DNA from: Streptomyces lanatus
Lineage (GTDB): Bacteria > Actinomycetota > Actinomycetes > Streptomycetales > Streptomycetaceae
Length of the DNA: 64,000 bases
Assembly: GCF_014655715.1 (NCBI RefSeq)
Contig: NZ_BNBM01000011.1
Span: 186,001-250,000, forward strand
Reading direction: 5' to 3'
Shown piece by piece: positions 28,985 through 37,059 of the stretch (the stretch's first letter is position 1; each line of letters starts with the position of its first letter). The notes under the pieces were generated by a model, which was not told where the DNA came from, did no database searches, and was given only the letters and a program-made list of their open reading frames with translations. A program made the translations under genes and the position numbers.

Positions 28985-31336
28985 ATGCTGGACGTCATGG
29001 AGCGCGTCTTGGCCGTGGCGATCCTCGATGCCCAGGGTGTGGTCAAGGGGTGGACCGAGGGTGCCCGGCGACTGACGGGCCGCACCGCCGAGGAGGTCGT
29101 GGGACGGCCCGCGCGGGACCTGCTCGCCGAGGAACCCCCACCCGGGGCCGTGGCCGCCCTGACCGGCACCGCCGTCCTGCGCCACCGCGACGGCTCACCG
29201 GTACCCCTGGTCCTGCGGGCGCACGCCCTGCTCGGCGCCGACGGCACCCCCGACGGCTACACGGTCACCGGCGAAGCACCGGCAGGACCGCAGTCCGACC
29301 TGGGCGAGCGGGCCTTCCAGCAGGCGTCCATGTCGATGTCCGTCTTCGACACCCAGCAGCGCTATGTACGGGTCAACGACGTCGCCTGCCAGGTGATGGG
29401 CGTACCCGAGGACGTCCTGATCGGCCGGCACTTCCCGGAGACCGTCGAGGACGCCGAGCACAGCCGCGGCTTCCACTGGCATCTGCGCCAGGTCGCCGAG
29501 ACCGGCCGACCGAGCCGTTACGAGAGCTTCACCGGCGCCCCGGCCCTGAACCGGGAGCACGCCTGGAGCATCGAGATGTGGCCGGTGCGGGGCGTCGGCG
29601 GCGATGTCGTGGGCACCGCCCTCGCGGCGTTCGACAGCTCCGACCAGTACTGGGCGCGCCAGCGCCTCGCCCTGCTGAACGAGGCCGCCGCTGCCATCGG
29701 CACCACCCTGGACGTGGTGCGCACCGCCGAGGAACTGGTCGGCATCGTGGTGCCCCGGTTCGCCGACTTCGCCAGCGTCGACCTGTTCGACTGGGTCCTG
29801 GGCTCCGAGGAACCGCCCGCGCTGGCCGGCACGGACATCGCCCTGCGCCGCGTCGCCCACGCCTCCGGCACCGAGGGCACCCCGGAGGCGGCCGTCCACC
29901 TGGGCGAGGTGGACTACTACCCGCCGTTCTCCCCGCCGGCCCGCGCGATCCTCGACAGCCGCGTGATGCAGGGCCAGGCGGGCGAACCGGCGTTCATGCG
30001 GTGGGTCGCCGAACGCAACGCCCGTGCCCCGGCCGGCCGCCGGCACCGCGTCGGCGCCCACTCGATGATGGCCGTACCGCTGCGGGCCCGCGGCACCACG
30101 CTCGGCGTCGCCGTCGCCGTGCGCATCCGGCAGTCCGACGACTACGGCGCCGACGACGCCGTGTTCGCCGAGGAACTCGCCAGCCGGGCCGCCGTCTGCA
30201 TCGACAACGCCCGCCGCTTCGCTCGCGAACGCACCACGGCGCTCGCCCTCCAGCACAACCTGCTGCCCCGGGGACTGTCCGGACAGGCGGCCGTCGAGGT
30301 GGCCCACCGCTACCGGCCCTCCGGCTCCCAGGCCGGCATCGGCGGCGACTGGTTCGATGTGATCCCGCTGTCCGGCAGCCGGGTCGCCCTCGTCGTCGGT
30401 GACGTCGTCGGACACGGCATCCCGTCCTCGGCCACGATGGGCCGCCTCTGCACGGCCGTACGCACCCTCGCCGACGTCGACCTGCCGCCGGACGAACTCC
30501 TCACCCACCTCGACGACCTGGTCACGCACCTGGCCGGTGACGACTCCGACGAGGTCGCCGAACTCGGCGCCACCTGCCTCTACTCCGTCTACGACCCCGT
30601 CTCGCGCTGCCTCACCCTGGCCGCCGCCGGGCACCCGCCACCGGTCCTCGTCCTGCCCGACGGCAGCACCCAGGTCGTCGAGATGAACGCGGGACCTCCG
30701 CTCGGCGTCGGCGGGCTGCCCTTCGAGGCGATGGAGGTGCAGCTGCCCGAGGGTGCCCTGGTCGCCCTGTACACGGACGGTCTGATCGAGGACCGCGACC
30801 GCGATATCGACCACGCCACCGCCGAGCTGTGCCGAGCCCTGACCGCGCCCGCCGAATCCCTCGACGCGCTGTGCGACAGCGTGCTCAAGGCCGTACTGCC
30901 GGAGGACCCCAGCGACGACGTGGCCCTGCTCCTCGCCCGCACCCGGGCCCTCGGCGCGGACCGCATAGCCACCTGGGACGTACAGCCCGATCCCGAGCAG
31001 GTGGCGGCCACCCGGCAGGCGGCCACGGACCAGCTGACCGCATGGGGACTGGACGAGGCGGCCTTCGTCACCGAACTCGTCGTCAGCGAACTCGTCACCA
31101 ACGCCATCCGGTACGGCGCCCCGCCCATCCAGCTACGCCTCATCCGCGATCGCACCCTCATCTGCGAGGTCTCCGACGGCAGCTCCACCTCGCCGCATCT
31201 GCGCCGCGCCCACGCCTACGACGAGGGCGGCCGCGGACTGCTCCTCGTGGCCCAGCTCACCCAGCGCTGGGGCAGCCGGCAGACCGGCGGCAGCGGCAAG
31301 ACGATCTGGGCGGAACAGCCGCTGCCACCGGTGTGA
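28985..31336 (+). CDS. PAS-GAF-SpoIIE phosphatase with C-terminal HATPase domain
   Basis: 783 residues from ATG 28985 (GAGGA 6 bp upstream). Order: a short PAS (1-95), a second PAS (about 105-220, VFDTQQRYVRVNDVACQVMGVPEDVLIGR), GAF (about 225-420), PP2C/SpoIIE phosphatase (about 440-650; GGDWFDVIPL, VVGDVVGHGIP, LYTDGLIEDRDRD, DDVALLLAR) and an anti-sigma-type ATPase (about 665-783; ELVVSELVTNAIRYG, GGRGLLLVAQL). The metal-binding aspartates are present. Such proteins switch anti-sigma partners by dephosphorylating anti-anti-sigma factors. It is not next to its targets; the SigB-like factor at 13 kb is only a possible client. Confidence 0.94.
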   Translation: MLDVMERVLAVAILDAQGVVKGWTEGARRLTGRTAEEVVGRPARDLLAEEPPPGAVAALTGTAVLRHRDGSPVPLVLRAHALLGADGTPDGYTVTGEAPAGPQSDLGERAFQQASMSMSVFDTQQRYVRVNDVACQVMGVPEDVLIGRHFPETVEDAEHSRGFHWHLRQVAETGRPSRYESFTGAPALNREHAWSIEMWPVRGVGGDVVGTALAAFDSSDQYWARQRLALLNEAAAAIGTTLDVVRTAEELVGIVVPRFADFASVDLFDWVLGSEEPPALAGTDIALRRVAHASGTEGTPEAAVHLGEVDYYPPFSPPARAILDSRVMQGQAGEPAFMRWVAERNARAPAGRRHRVGAHSMMAVPLRARGTTLGVAVAVRIRQSDDYGADDAVFAEELASRAAVCIDNARRFARERTTALALQHNLLPRGLSGQAAVEVAHRYRPSGSQAGIGGDWFDVIPLSGSRVALVVGDVVGHGIPSSATMGRLCTAVRTLADVDLPPDELLTHLDDLVTHLAGDDSDEVAELGATCLYSVYDPVSRCLTLAAAGHPPPVLVLPDGSTQVVEMNAGPPLGVGGLPFEAMEVQLPEGALVALYTDGLIEDRDRDIDHATAELCRALTAPAESLDALCDSVLKAVLPEDPSDDVALLLARTRALGADRIATWDVQPDPEQVAATRQAATDQLTAWGLDEAAFVTELVVSELVTNAIRYGAPPIQLRLIRDRTLICEVSDGSSTSPHLRRAHAYDEGGRGLLLVAQLTQRWGSRQTGGSGKTIWAEQPLPPV

Positions 31337-31774
31337 TCACTCGAACGGGCAGCCGGGGTTCGGCGCGTCCTCGGAGAACGGCGAGCCGTGCGGCAGGACG
31401 TAGAGCACATCGAGGACGACCGGAGTGTCCCCCTCGTTGCGGCCTATGTGCACATTGCCCGGCCCGGCCGGCTCCTGGATGAAACTGCCCTTCGGATACA
31501 CGCCGTCCGAGGCGCAGGTGGAGTCGTAGTGGCTCAGTGTGCCCTGCTGCGTGAAGGCGTACAGCGGCCCGTCGTGGTAGTGCCAGCCGGTGGCCTGACC
31601 CGGCGGGATGGTGATCTCCCGGATGATGTAGTCGGTGTCACCTACGGTCTTCTGGCTGATCGTCCGGCCACTGACACCCGGCCCGGGCGGAGTGGCCTGG
31701 GCGGCGGGCCCGGCGACGAGGACGGTGGCGGCGGCCACGGCGCCGGTGACGGCGATGCGGAGCACGGGACGCAT
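31337..31774 (-). CDS. Secreted cupin-domain protein
   Basis: 145 residues from ATG 31774 with GGAGG 9 bp upstream. A signal peptide (VLRIAVTGAVAAATVLVAGPAAQA, cleavage near ATP) leads into a single cupin barrel: ITIPPGQATGWHYHDGPLYAFTQQGTLSHYD holds the first metal-binding motif (WHYH, with Glu replaced) and GPGNVHIGRNEGDTPVVL the second. Two cysteines (ASDG region and NPGCPFE) could form a disulphide. Function unknown. Its stop codon directly abuts that of the SpoIIE gene, so the two genes converge without spacer. Confidence 0.88.
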   Translation of the reverse strand: MRPVLRIAVTGAVAAATVLVAGPAAQATPPGPGVSGRTISQKTVGDTDYIIREITIPPGQATGWHYHDGPLYAFTQQGTLSHYDSTCASDGVYPKGSFIQEPAGPGNVHIGRNEGDTPVVLDVLYVLPHGSPFSEDAPNPGCPFE

Positions 31775-31882
31775 ACGAGGAGCCTCCTGAGGCGGAAACA
31801 ATCGTCGCCGTGAACATAGAGGCAGAGACGGGTAGTTGAGGCCGGAACCACAACATCCGCTGCCCGTGTGCGCCCCGCCGCC

Positions 31883-32713
31883 TCAGAACTCCTCGTGCAC
31901 CTCCGGGTCCCCGCCGAGCCGCCGAGGGGCCCGGTCGGCGATCGCGGCCATCTGAGTGGCGTCCAGGGTGAAGCCGAAGATGTCGAGGTTGGCGCGCTGT
32001 CGCTCCGGGTCCGCCGACTTCGGGATGGGCAGGGCGCCCAGCTGGGTGTGCCAGCGCAGGACGACCTGGCCGGGAGTCACCTTCAGTGTGTCGGCGATGC
32101 CCTTGATCACGGGGTCGTCCAGGAGGCTGCTGCCGCGCCCGAGCGGGCTCCAGCTCTCGGTGACGATGCCCTTGTCGGCGTGGAAGGCACGCAGCTCGTC
32201 CTGCGGGAACAACGGATGCAGCTCGATCTGGTTGACGGAGGGCAGCACGCCCGTCTCCCGCTGCAGCCGCTCGATGTGCGTCGGCGTGAAGTTGGAGACG
32301 CCGATCGAACGGACCAGACCGTCCTCACGGAGCTTGATCATGGCCCGCCAGGAGTCGACGAACTTGTCGACGCGGGGGAGCGGCCAGTGGATCAGATACA
32401 GGTCGACGTACGCGACGTCCAGGCGCCGCCGGGACTCCTCGAAGGAGGCGAGGGTCTCCTCGTAGCCGTGGTGCCGGCCCGGGAGCTTCGTCGTCACCAC
32501 CACCTCCTCGCGCGGGACGCCGCTCGCGGCGATGCCCCGGCCGACCCCCGTCTCGTTGCGGTAGTTCGTCGCGGTGTCGACCAGGCGGTAGCCCAGCGCG
32601 AGGGCGTCGGCCACCGCCTGTTCCGCCTGTGCGTCGTCCATCGGCCAGGTGCCCAGACCGATGCCGGGGATCGTCGTACCGTCATTGAGCGTGTGCAGCG
32701 GAATGCTGATCAC
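31883..32713 (-). CDS. Aldo/keto reductase
   Basis: 276 residues from GTG 32713 with AAGGTCC upstream; the full length of the 2,5-diketogluconate-reductase-like AKR5 group. GTWPMDDAQAEQAV and LVDTATNYRNETGVGRGI hold the catalytic Asp and Tyr, VVTTKLP the Lys and LIHWPLP the His; the NADPH-binding loop is LPIPKSADPERQRAN. It reduces sugar or keto aldehydes with NADPH. It is divergent from the LacI gene (83-bp gap), which raises the possibility of a link to sugar use, but no shared operator was found there. Confidence 0.94.
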   Translation of the reverse strand: MISIPLHTLNDGTTIPGIGLGTWPMDDAQAEQAVADALALGYRLVDTATNYRNETGVGRGIAASGVPREEVVVTTKLPGRHHGYEETLASFEESRRRLDVAYVDLYLIHWPLPRVDKFVDSWRAMIKLREDGLVRSIGVSNFTPTHIERLQRETGVLPSVNQIELHPLFPQDELRAFHADKGIVTESWSPLGRGSSLLDDPVIKGIADTLKVTPGQVVLRWHTQLGALPIPKSADPERQRANLDIFGFTLDATQMAAIADRAPRRLGGDPEVHEEF

Positions 32714-32796
32714 TGTCGGACCTTCCCTCGACTGTGCCGTACACCCAGCGTCACGGATAGGGTGAGGATTGATCAACCGGACGGGCGGGGACGAGG

Positions 32797-33873
32797 GTGG
32801 GCGACCAGATGGGCGGCACCGAGGAGAAGCAGGCGTCGGGGTCCGGGCGTCCGACGTCACGGGACGTCGCCCGGCTCGCCGGGGTGTCCCACACCGCCGT
32901 CTCCTTCGTCTTCAACGGCCGCGCCGAGGGCAACCTCTCGCCCGCCACCCAGGAACGCATCCGCCGCGCCGCCGCCGAGCTCGGCTACCGCCCCGACCCC
33001 GTCGCCCGCGGCCTGCGCCGCCGCCGTACGGCCGTGATCGGCCTGGTCACCGACGAGATCGCCTCCTCGCCCTTCGCGGGCCGGTTGCTGCGCGGCGCCA
33101 TGGAGACCGCCTGGGACAGCGAGCACCTCGTCCTGACCATCGACTCGGGCGGTGACGCGGCCAAGGAGGACGCGGCCGTCGCCGAGCTCCTCGACCGGCG
33201 CGTCGACGGCATCATCTACGCCGCCATGTCACTCCGCCGCGTCCGCGTCCCCGAGGGCCTGCACCGCACCCACTCCGTCCTCGCCAACTGCCTCCCCGAG
33301 GACGACTCCCTGCCCGCCGTCATCCCCGCCGAGCGCGCGGGCGGCCGTACGGCGGCCCGGCTGTTGCTGGAGGAGGGGCACCGCAGGGTCGCCATGGTCG
33401 GCGGCCAGGACGACATCGCCTCCGTCGACCGGCTCCGCGGCTTCAGGGACGCGCTGCGCGCCGAGGGGATCACCGTCCCCAAGGAGTGGGTCGTCAGAAG
33501 CGGCGGCGAGATCAGCGGCGGATACGAGGGCGCGATGCGCATCCTCGAAGGCGTCCCCGCCGACCAGCGCCCCACCGGGCTCTTCTGCTACAACGACCGG
33601 GTCGCCGCGGGCACCCTGCACGCCGCGACCCGACTCGGCATCACCGTCCCCGCCGAGTTGTCGGTGGTCGGCTACGACGATCAGGAACACATGGCCGAGT
33701 TCCTGACTCCGCCCCTGACCAGCGTCGCGCTGCCGCACCGGGCGATGGGCGACGCGGCGGCGAGGCTCCTCCTCGACGCGATCGAGACCGGCCGGACGCC
33801 GCCCGCGACGGTACGGCGTCTGGCCTGTCCGGTGATCAGTCGTGCGTCGGTGGGACCAGCTCCCAGCCGGTGA
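32797..33873 (+). CDS. LacI-family repressor, probable fructan-operon regulator
   Basis: 358 residues. The N-terminal helix-turn-helix (TSRDVARLAGVSHTAVSFVFNG) and hinge (IRRAAAELGYRPDPVARGLRRR) are followed by a periplasmic-binding-protein-like sensor (AVIGLVTDEIASSPFAG to LTSVALPHRAMGDAAARLLLDAIETG). The start is GTG 32797; ATG 32809 is possible. Its 3' end overlaps the 3' end of the facing GH32 gene by 38 bp. It sits beside the fructan-uptake operon and two TAAC-based sites lie at that operon's divergent promoters, so it most likely represses those genes until a fructose oligosaccharide binds. Confidence 0.93.
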   Translation: MGDQMGGTEEKQASGSGRPTSRDVARLAGVSHTAVSFVFNGRAEGNLSPATQERIRRAAAELGYRPDPVARGLRRRRTAVIGLVTDEIASSPFAGRLLRGAMETAWDSEHLVLTIDSGGDAAKEDAAVAELLDRRVDGIIYAAMSLRRVRVPEGLHRTHSVLANCLPEDDSLPAVIPAERAGGRTAARLLLEEGHRRVAMVGGQDDIASVDRLRGFRDALRAEGITVPKEWVVRSGGEISGGYEGAMRILEGVPADQRPTGLFCYNDRVAAGTLHAATRLGITVPAELSVVGYDDQEHMAEFLTPPLTSVALPHRAMGDAAARLLLDAIETGRTPPATVRRLACPVISRASVGPAPSR

Positions 33874-35239
33874 CGGCCGTCGCTGAACCGGTGACGGCCA
33901 GCTCGGGCACATCGCCCGGCCGCCGGTAGACCCGCTCGGTGACCGTCGCCCGATCGTCGACGAACAGCTCCAACAGCGAGCCGTCGACCAGGATCCGCAC
34001 CTCACCGGCCGGCGCCCGCACGACGATCGGCGCCGATCCCTCGGGCCCTGTCCGGGGCCAGTCACCCCGGTCGAGCGTGACGGTGCCCTCGTCCGGGTCC
34101 AGCAGCACCGTCAGCTCCGCGCCCGAGGCGGACCGCAGCAGACTCACGGTCGTGCGGCCGGACGCGGTGACATTCAGGTCGTACGCCTCCGGCAGCAGGG
34201 CTCCACGACCCGCCGCCGTGACGAACGGCTCGGCCGCGCGCAGCAGTTCCAGCTCCGGAGCCGGTACGACCCGAAGCGCGCCGTCGGCATGGACGTCCAC
34301 CACGCGCGGCGCGGTCAGAACCCCGGCCCATCCGGCGCGATCGACCTCGCTCTGCTCCCGTGCCTCCCAGGACCAGCCCCACATCAACGCCCGGTCCGGC
34401 TCCTGCAACACGGCGGGCGCGTAGAAGTCCCGCCCATGGTCCAGCTGTCCGCCGGTGCGGGGCGAGAAGCGCAACCCTCCCTCGCCGTAGGGCTCCAGAC
34501 GCCCCGTCAGATATCCGGTGGAGCTTGGGTCCCCGTCCCACAGCGACACCACCAGCACCCAGTCACCGCCGCCCGGCGTCACGTACAGCTGCGGGCACTC
34601 CCAGCCCACCGCCTTGTCGCCGAACACGTCCATCGCGACCGGGTCGTTGCCGTCGAGGAACACCCCGGCGAACCGCCAGTCGGCCAGGTCGTCGCAGTCG
34701 TACAGCAGCACCGACGCGGTCCCGTCCGCGTGCCCCGCACCGACCAGTGCCCAGCGCCGGCCGCCGCTCCTGAACACGAACGGGTCGCGGAACATCACCA
34801 CGTCCAGTTCGGCGGGCGGGCCGGTCACCACCGGGGTGGGCAGCGGACGCCAGTCGGTGAGCGTCTCGTCCTCCGGCATCAGCGCCCGGGCCAGGCAGAT
34901 CGAGCCGAGACCGGTGTGCCCCCGGTCGACGCCGGTGTAGACGGCCGTGGGCACACCGTTGTCGTCCACCACACACCCCGACCAGCAGCCCGCCTCGTCG
35001 GGGCCGCCGGGTGTCGGGGTGAGCGCGAGCGGATGGTGCTCCCAGGTGACGAGATCGGCGCTGGAGACATGACCCCAGTGGACGTTCGTGTGCACGGGAG
35101 CGTCGGGATTGTGCTGGTAGAAGAGGTGGTGGCGGCCCCGCCAACGGAACGGGCCGTTCGGGTCGTTGATCCAGTTGGCGGGCGGACGGACCCTAAAGCG
35201 CGGGGCGTTCGGGTCCGTCGACTGAGCGGCGAGGCTCAA
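33836..35239 (-). CDS. Glycoside hydrolase family 32, cytoplasmic (fructosidase/sucrase type)
   Basis: 467 residues, no signal peptide. The nucleophile is Asp26 in NWINDPNGPF, the transition-state Asp is in FRDPFVF, and the acid/base Glu in GWECPQL; a C-terminal beta-sandwich follows (VRILVDGSLLELFVDD). It splits sucrose or imported fructo-oligosaccharides from the non-reducing end. The start appears to be TTG 35239, overlapping the permease stop (TTGA) and preceded by AGGAG at good spacing. It is the last gene of the leftward binding protein-permease-permease-GH32 operon. Confidence 0.94.
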   Translation of the reverse strand: MSLAAQSTDPNAPRFRVRPPANWINDPNGPFRWRGRHHLFYQHNPDAPVHTNVHWGHVSSADLVTWEHHPLALTPTPGGPDEAGCWSGCVVDDNGVPTAVYTGVDRGHTGLGSICLARALMPEDETLTDWRPLPTPVVTGPPAELDVVMFRDPFVFRSGGRRWALVGAGHADGTASVLLYDCDDLADWRFAGVFLDGNDPVAMDVFGDKAVGWECPQLYVTPGGGDWVLVVSLWDGDPSSTGYLTGRLEPYGEGGLRFSPRTGGQLDHGRDFYAPAVLQEPDRALMWGWSWEAREQSEVDRAGWAGVLTAPRVVDVHADGALRVVPAPELELLRAAEPFVTAAGRGALLPEAYDLNVTASGRTTVSLLRSASGAELTVLLDPDEGTVTLDRGDWPRTGPEGSAPIVVRAPAGEVRILVDGSLLELFVDDRATVTERVYRRPGDVPELAVTGSATAVTGWELVPPTHD

Positions 35240-36090
35240 CGGTTGACTCCTGCGGACGTGATGCCCTCACGCAGAGGGCGCTGACCGACGACGAACACGG
35301 CGACGGCGGGGATCATGGAGAGGACGACACCGGCGAGCACCACCGAGATGGAGCCGGTGCCGAGGTTGCCCTGGAGGGAGACCAGGCCCAGCGGCAACGT
35401 GTAGTTCTGGCCGGAGGTCTCCAGGATCAGGGGCCGGAAGAACTCGTTCCAGTGGTAGTTGAAGGCCAGCACGCCGACGATCGCCAGGCCGGGCGCGGCC
35501 AGCGGGGCGTACACGGACCGGAAGATCCGCCAGGGCCCGCAGCCGTCCAGCATCGCCGCCTCGCCCAGGTCCTTGGGCATGCCCAGGAAGTACTGGCGCA
35601 TCAGGAAGGTCCCGAAGGCGGTCGGGAAGGCGGGGATGATCAGACCGAGCAGGGTGTCGGTCAGGCCCATCGACTTCAGCACCAGGAACACCGGCACGAT
35701 GGTGACCTGCAGCGGCACCATCATGGTCGCCAGGACCAGCCCGAACAGCGGCTTCTTGAACCGGAATTCGAGGCGCGCGAAGGCGTACCCGGCGAGACCG
35801 GCCGTGATCATCTGGCCCACCGCGATCAGCGCCGTCACCAGGGTGGAGTTGAGGGCGAGCAGCCAGACGTCGAGCTGGTCGAAGACCCCGCGGTACGCCT
35901 CCGTCGACGGGTTCGTCGGGATGATGCTCGGTGGCAGGTCGAAGGCCTCGGCGGGCGTGCGCAGCGAGGTGGAGACGGTCCAGATGACCGGACCCAGGGT
36001 CAGCAGCGCGCACACGGCCAGCGCGGCGATGCGGGCCCATGGTGCGAGGGAGTGCCGGGTACGGCTGAGGGAGAGTGTCGCTTGGCTCAT
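35236..36090 (-). CDS. Carbohydrate ABC transporter permease (MalG type)
   Basis: 284 residues with six membrane helices. The cytoplasmic EAA loop, which contacts the ATPase, is LGEAAMLDGCGPWRIFRSVYAPLAAPGLAIV near residue 190. The C-terminal segment ending REGITSAGVNR is typical of the MalG branch. No ATPase gene is in the operon, so a shared MsiK-type ATPase, as is usual in Streptomyces, must energise it. The stop overlaps the GH32 start by 4 bp; the MalF-type permease gene ends 15 bp upstream. It imports sugars bound by the nearby binding protein. Confidence 0.95.
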   Translation of the reverse strand: MSQATLSLSRTRHSLAPWARIAALAVCALLTLGPVIWTVSTSLRTPAEAFDLPPSIIPTNPSTEAYRGVFDQLDVWLLALNSTLVTALIAVGQMITAGLAGYAFARLEFRFKKPLFGLVLATMMVPLQVTIVPVFLVLKSMGLTDTLLGLIIPAFPTAFGTFLMRQYFLGMPKDLGEAAMLDGCGPWRIFRSVYAPLAAPGLAIVGVLAFNYHWNEFFRPLILETSGQNYTLPLGLVSLQGNLGTGSISVVLAGVVLSMIPAVAVFVVGQRPLREGITSAGVNR

Positions 36091-36105
36091 GAGTGGGTCA
36101 CCGGC

Positions 36106-37059
36106 TCACTGGTAGTGGACGAAACGCCGGCTGAGCCGGAACTGGAGGGCGGTGACCGCCATGATCAGCACGAACAGCAGCACACCCACCGCCGAGGCCT
36201 CACCGAACCGGAGCTGCTCGAACGCGCTCTCGTAGATGACCATCACGACCGTGCGAGTGGCGTCACCGGGCCCGCCGTTGGTGAGGACGTACGGCTGCTC
36301 GAAGACCTGGAGCGCGTTGATGATGCCGACCACCGACGCCACCAGCAGCGTGGGGGACAGCAGCGGCAGCGTGATGTTCAGGTGCTTGCGCAGCCCGGTC
36401 GCGCCGTCGAGCGAGGCGGCCTCGTGGATCTCCTTGGGGATGTTGTTCAGACCGCCCACGAAGAGCAGGAACGAGAACCCGAACTGCTGCCAGACATAGA
36501 CCAGGACCACGGTCGCCATCGCCGCGTTCTCCGACGTCAGCCAGGGCACCGGAGCGACACCGACCAGACCGAGCCCCCAGTTCACGACTCCGAAGTCCTG
36601 GTTGAACAGGTACTTCATCACCACCGAGATCGACGCGGCGGACAGCACCAGCGGGAAGAAGAACGCCGACCGGAACACCGATCGCAGCCACACCGGCATC
36701 CGCCCGTTCACCGCCAGGGCGAGCACGAGCGCGATCAGCAGTTGCAGCGCCACCGCGAACACCATGAACACCAGCGTGTTGCCGAAGGACACCAGCACCG
36801 TCGAATCGGTGAAGACCTCACGGTAGTTGGCGCCCCCGGCGAACGTCGGGTCGTCGATGACGTTCCAGTGGAACAGGCTGAGCACCACGGAGCCGACGAT
36901 CGGGACGACCGTGAAGACGACGATCCCCACGATCGTCGGCGCCAGGAAGAAGGTGGCCAGCAGCCGGGCACCACGGTCACGGACGGAGGTCCGGGGCGTG
37001 GCGGCCGGAGGAGCGGTGGGCTGCTTCGGCCGTACGGCGGAAACCTGGGTGTTCGTCAT
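36106..37059 (-). CDS. Carbohydrate ABC transporter permease (MalF type)
   Basis: 317 residues; a cytoplasmic N-terminus rich in Pro and Ala, then six membrane helices from LLATFFLAPTIVGIVVFTVVPIVGSVVL. The EAA loop is IHEAASLDGATGLRKHLNITLPLLSPTLLV. It pairs with the MalG-type permease downstream to form the channel. The start overlaps the stop of the binding-protein gene by 4 bp. The gene order binding protein, MalF, MalG, hydrolase is the standard layout of oligosaccharide import operons. Confidence 0.95.
   Translation of the reverse strand: MTNTQVSAVRPKQPTAPPAATPRTSVRDRGARLLATFFLAPTIVGIVVFTVVPIVGSVVLSLFHWNVIDDPTFAGGANYREVFTDSTVLVSFGNTLVFMVFAVALQLLIALVLALAVNGRMPVWLRSVFRSAFFFPLVLSAASISVVMKYLFNQDFGVVNWGLGLVGVAPVPWLTSENAAMATVVLVYVWQQFGFSFLLFVGGLNNIPKEIHEAASLDGATGLRKHLNITLPLLSPTLLVASVVGIINALQVFEQPYVLTNGGPGDATRTVVMVIYESAFEQLRFGEASAVGVLLFVLIMAVTALQFRLSRRFVHYQ

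Noticed and set aside
32769..32776. TTGATCAA as a LacI operator between lacI and the aldo/keto reductase gene
   Set aside because: It lacks the TAAC-CG-GTTA pattern of the two fructan sites and an 8-bp palindrome is weak evidence.
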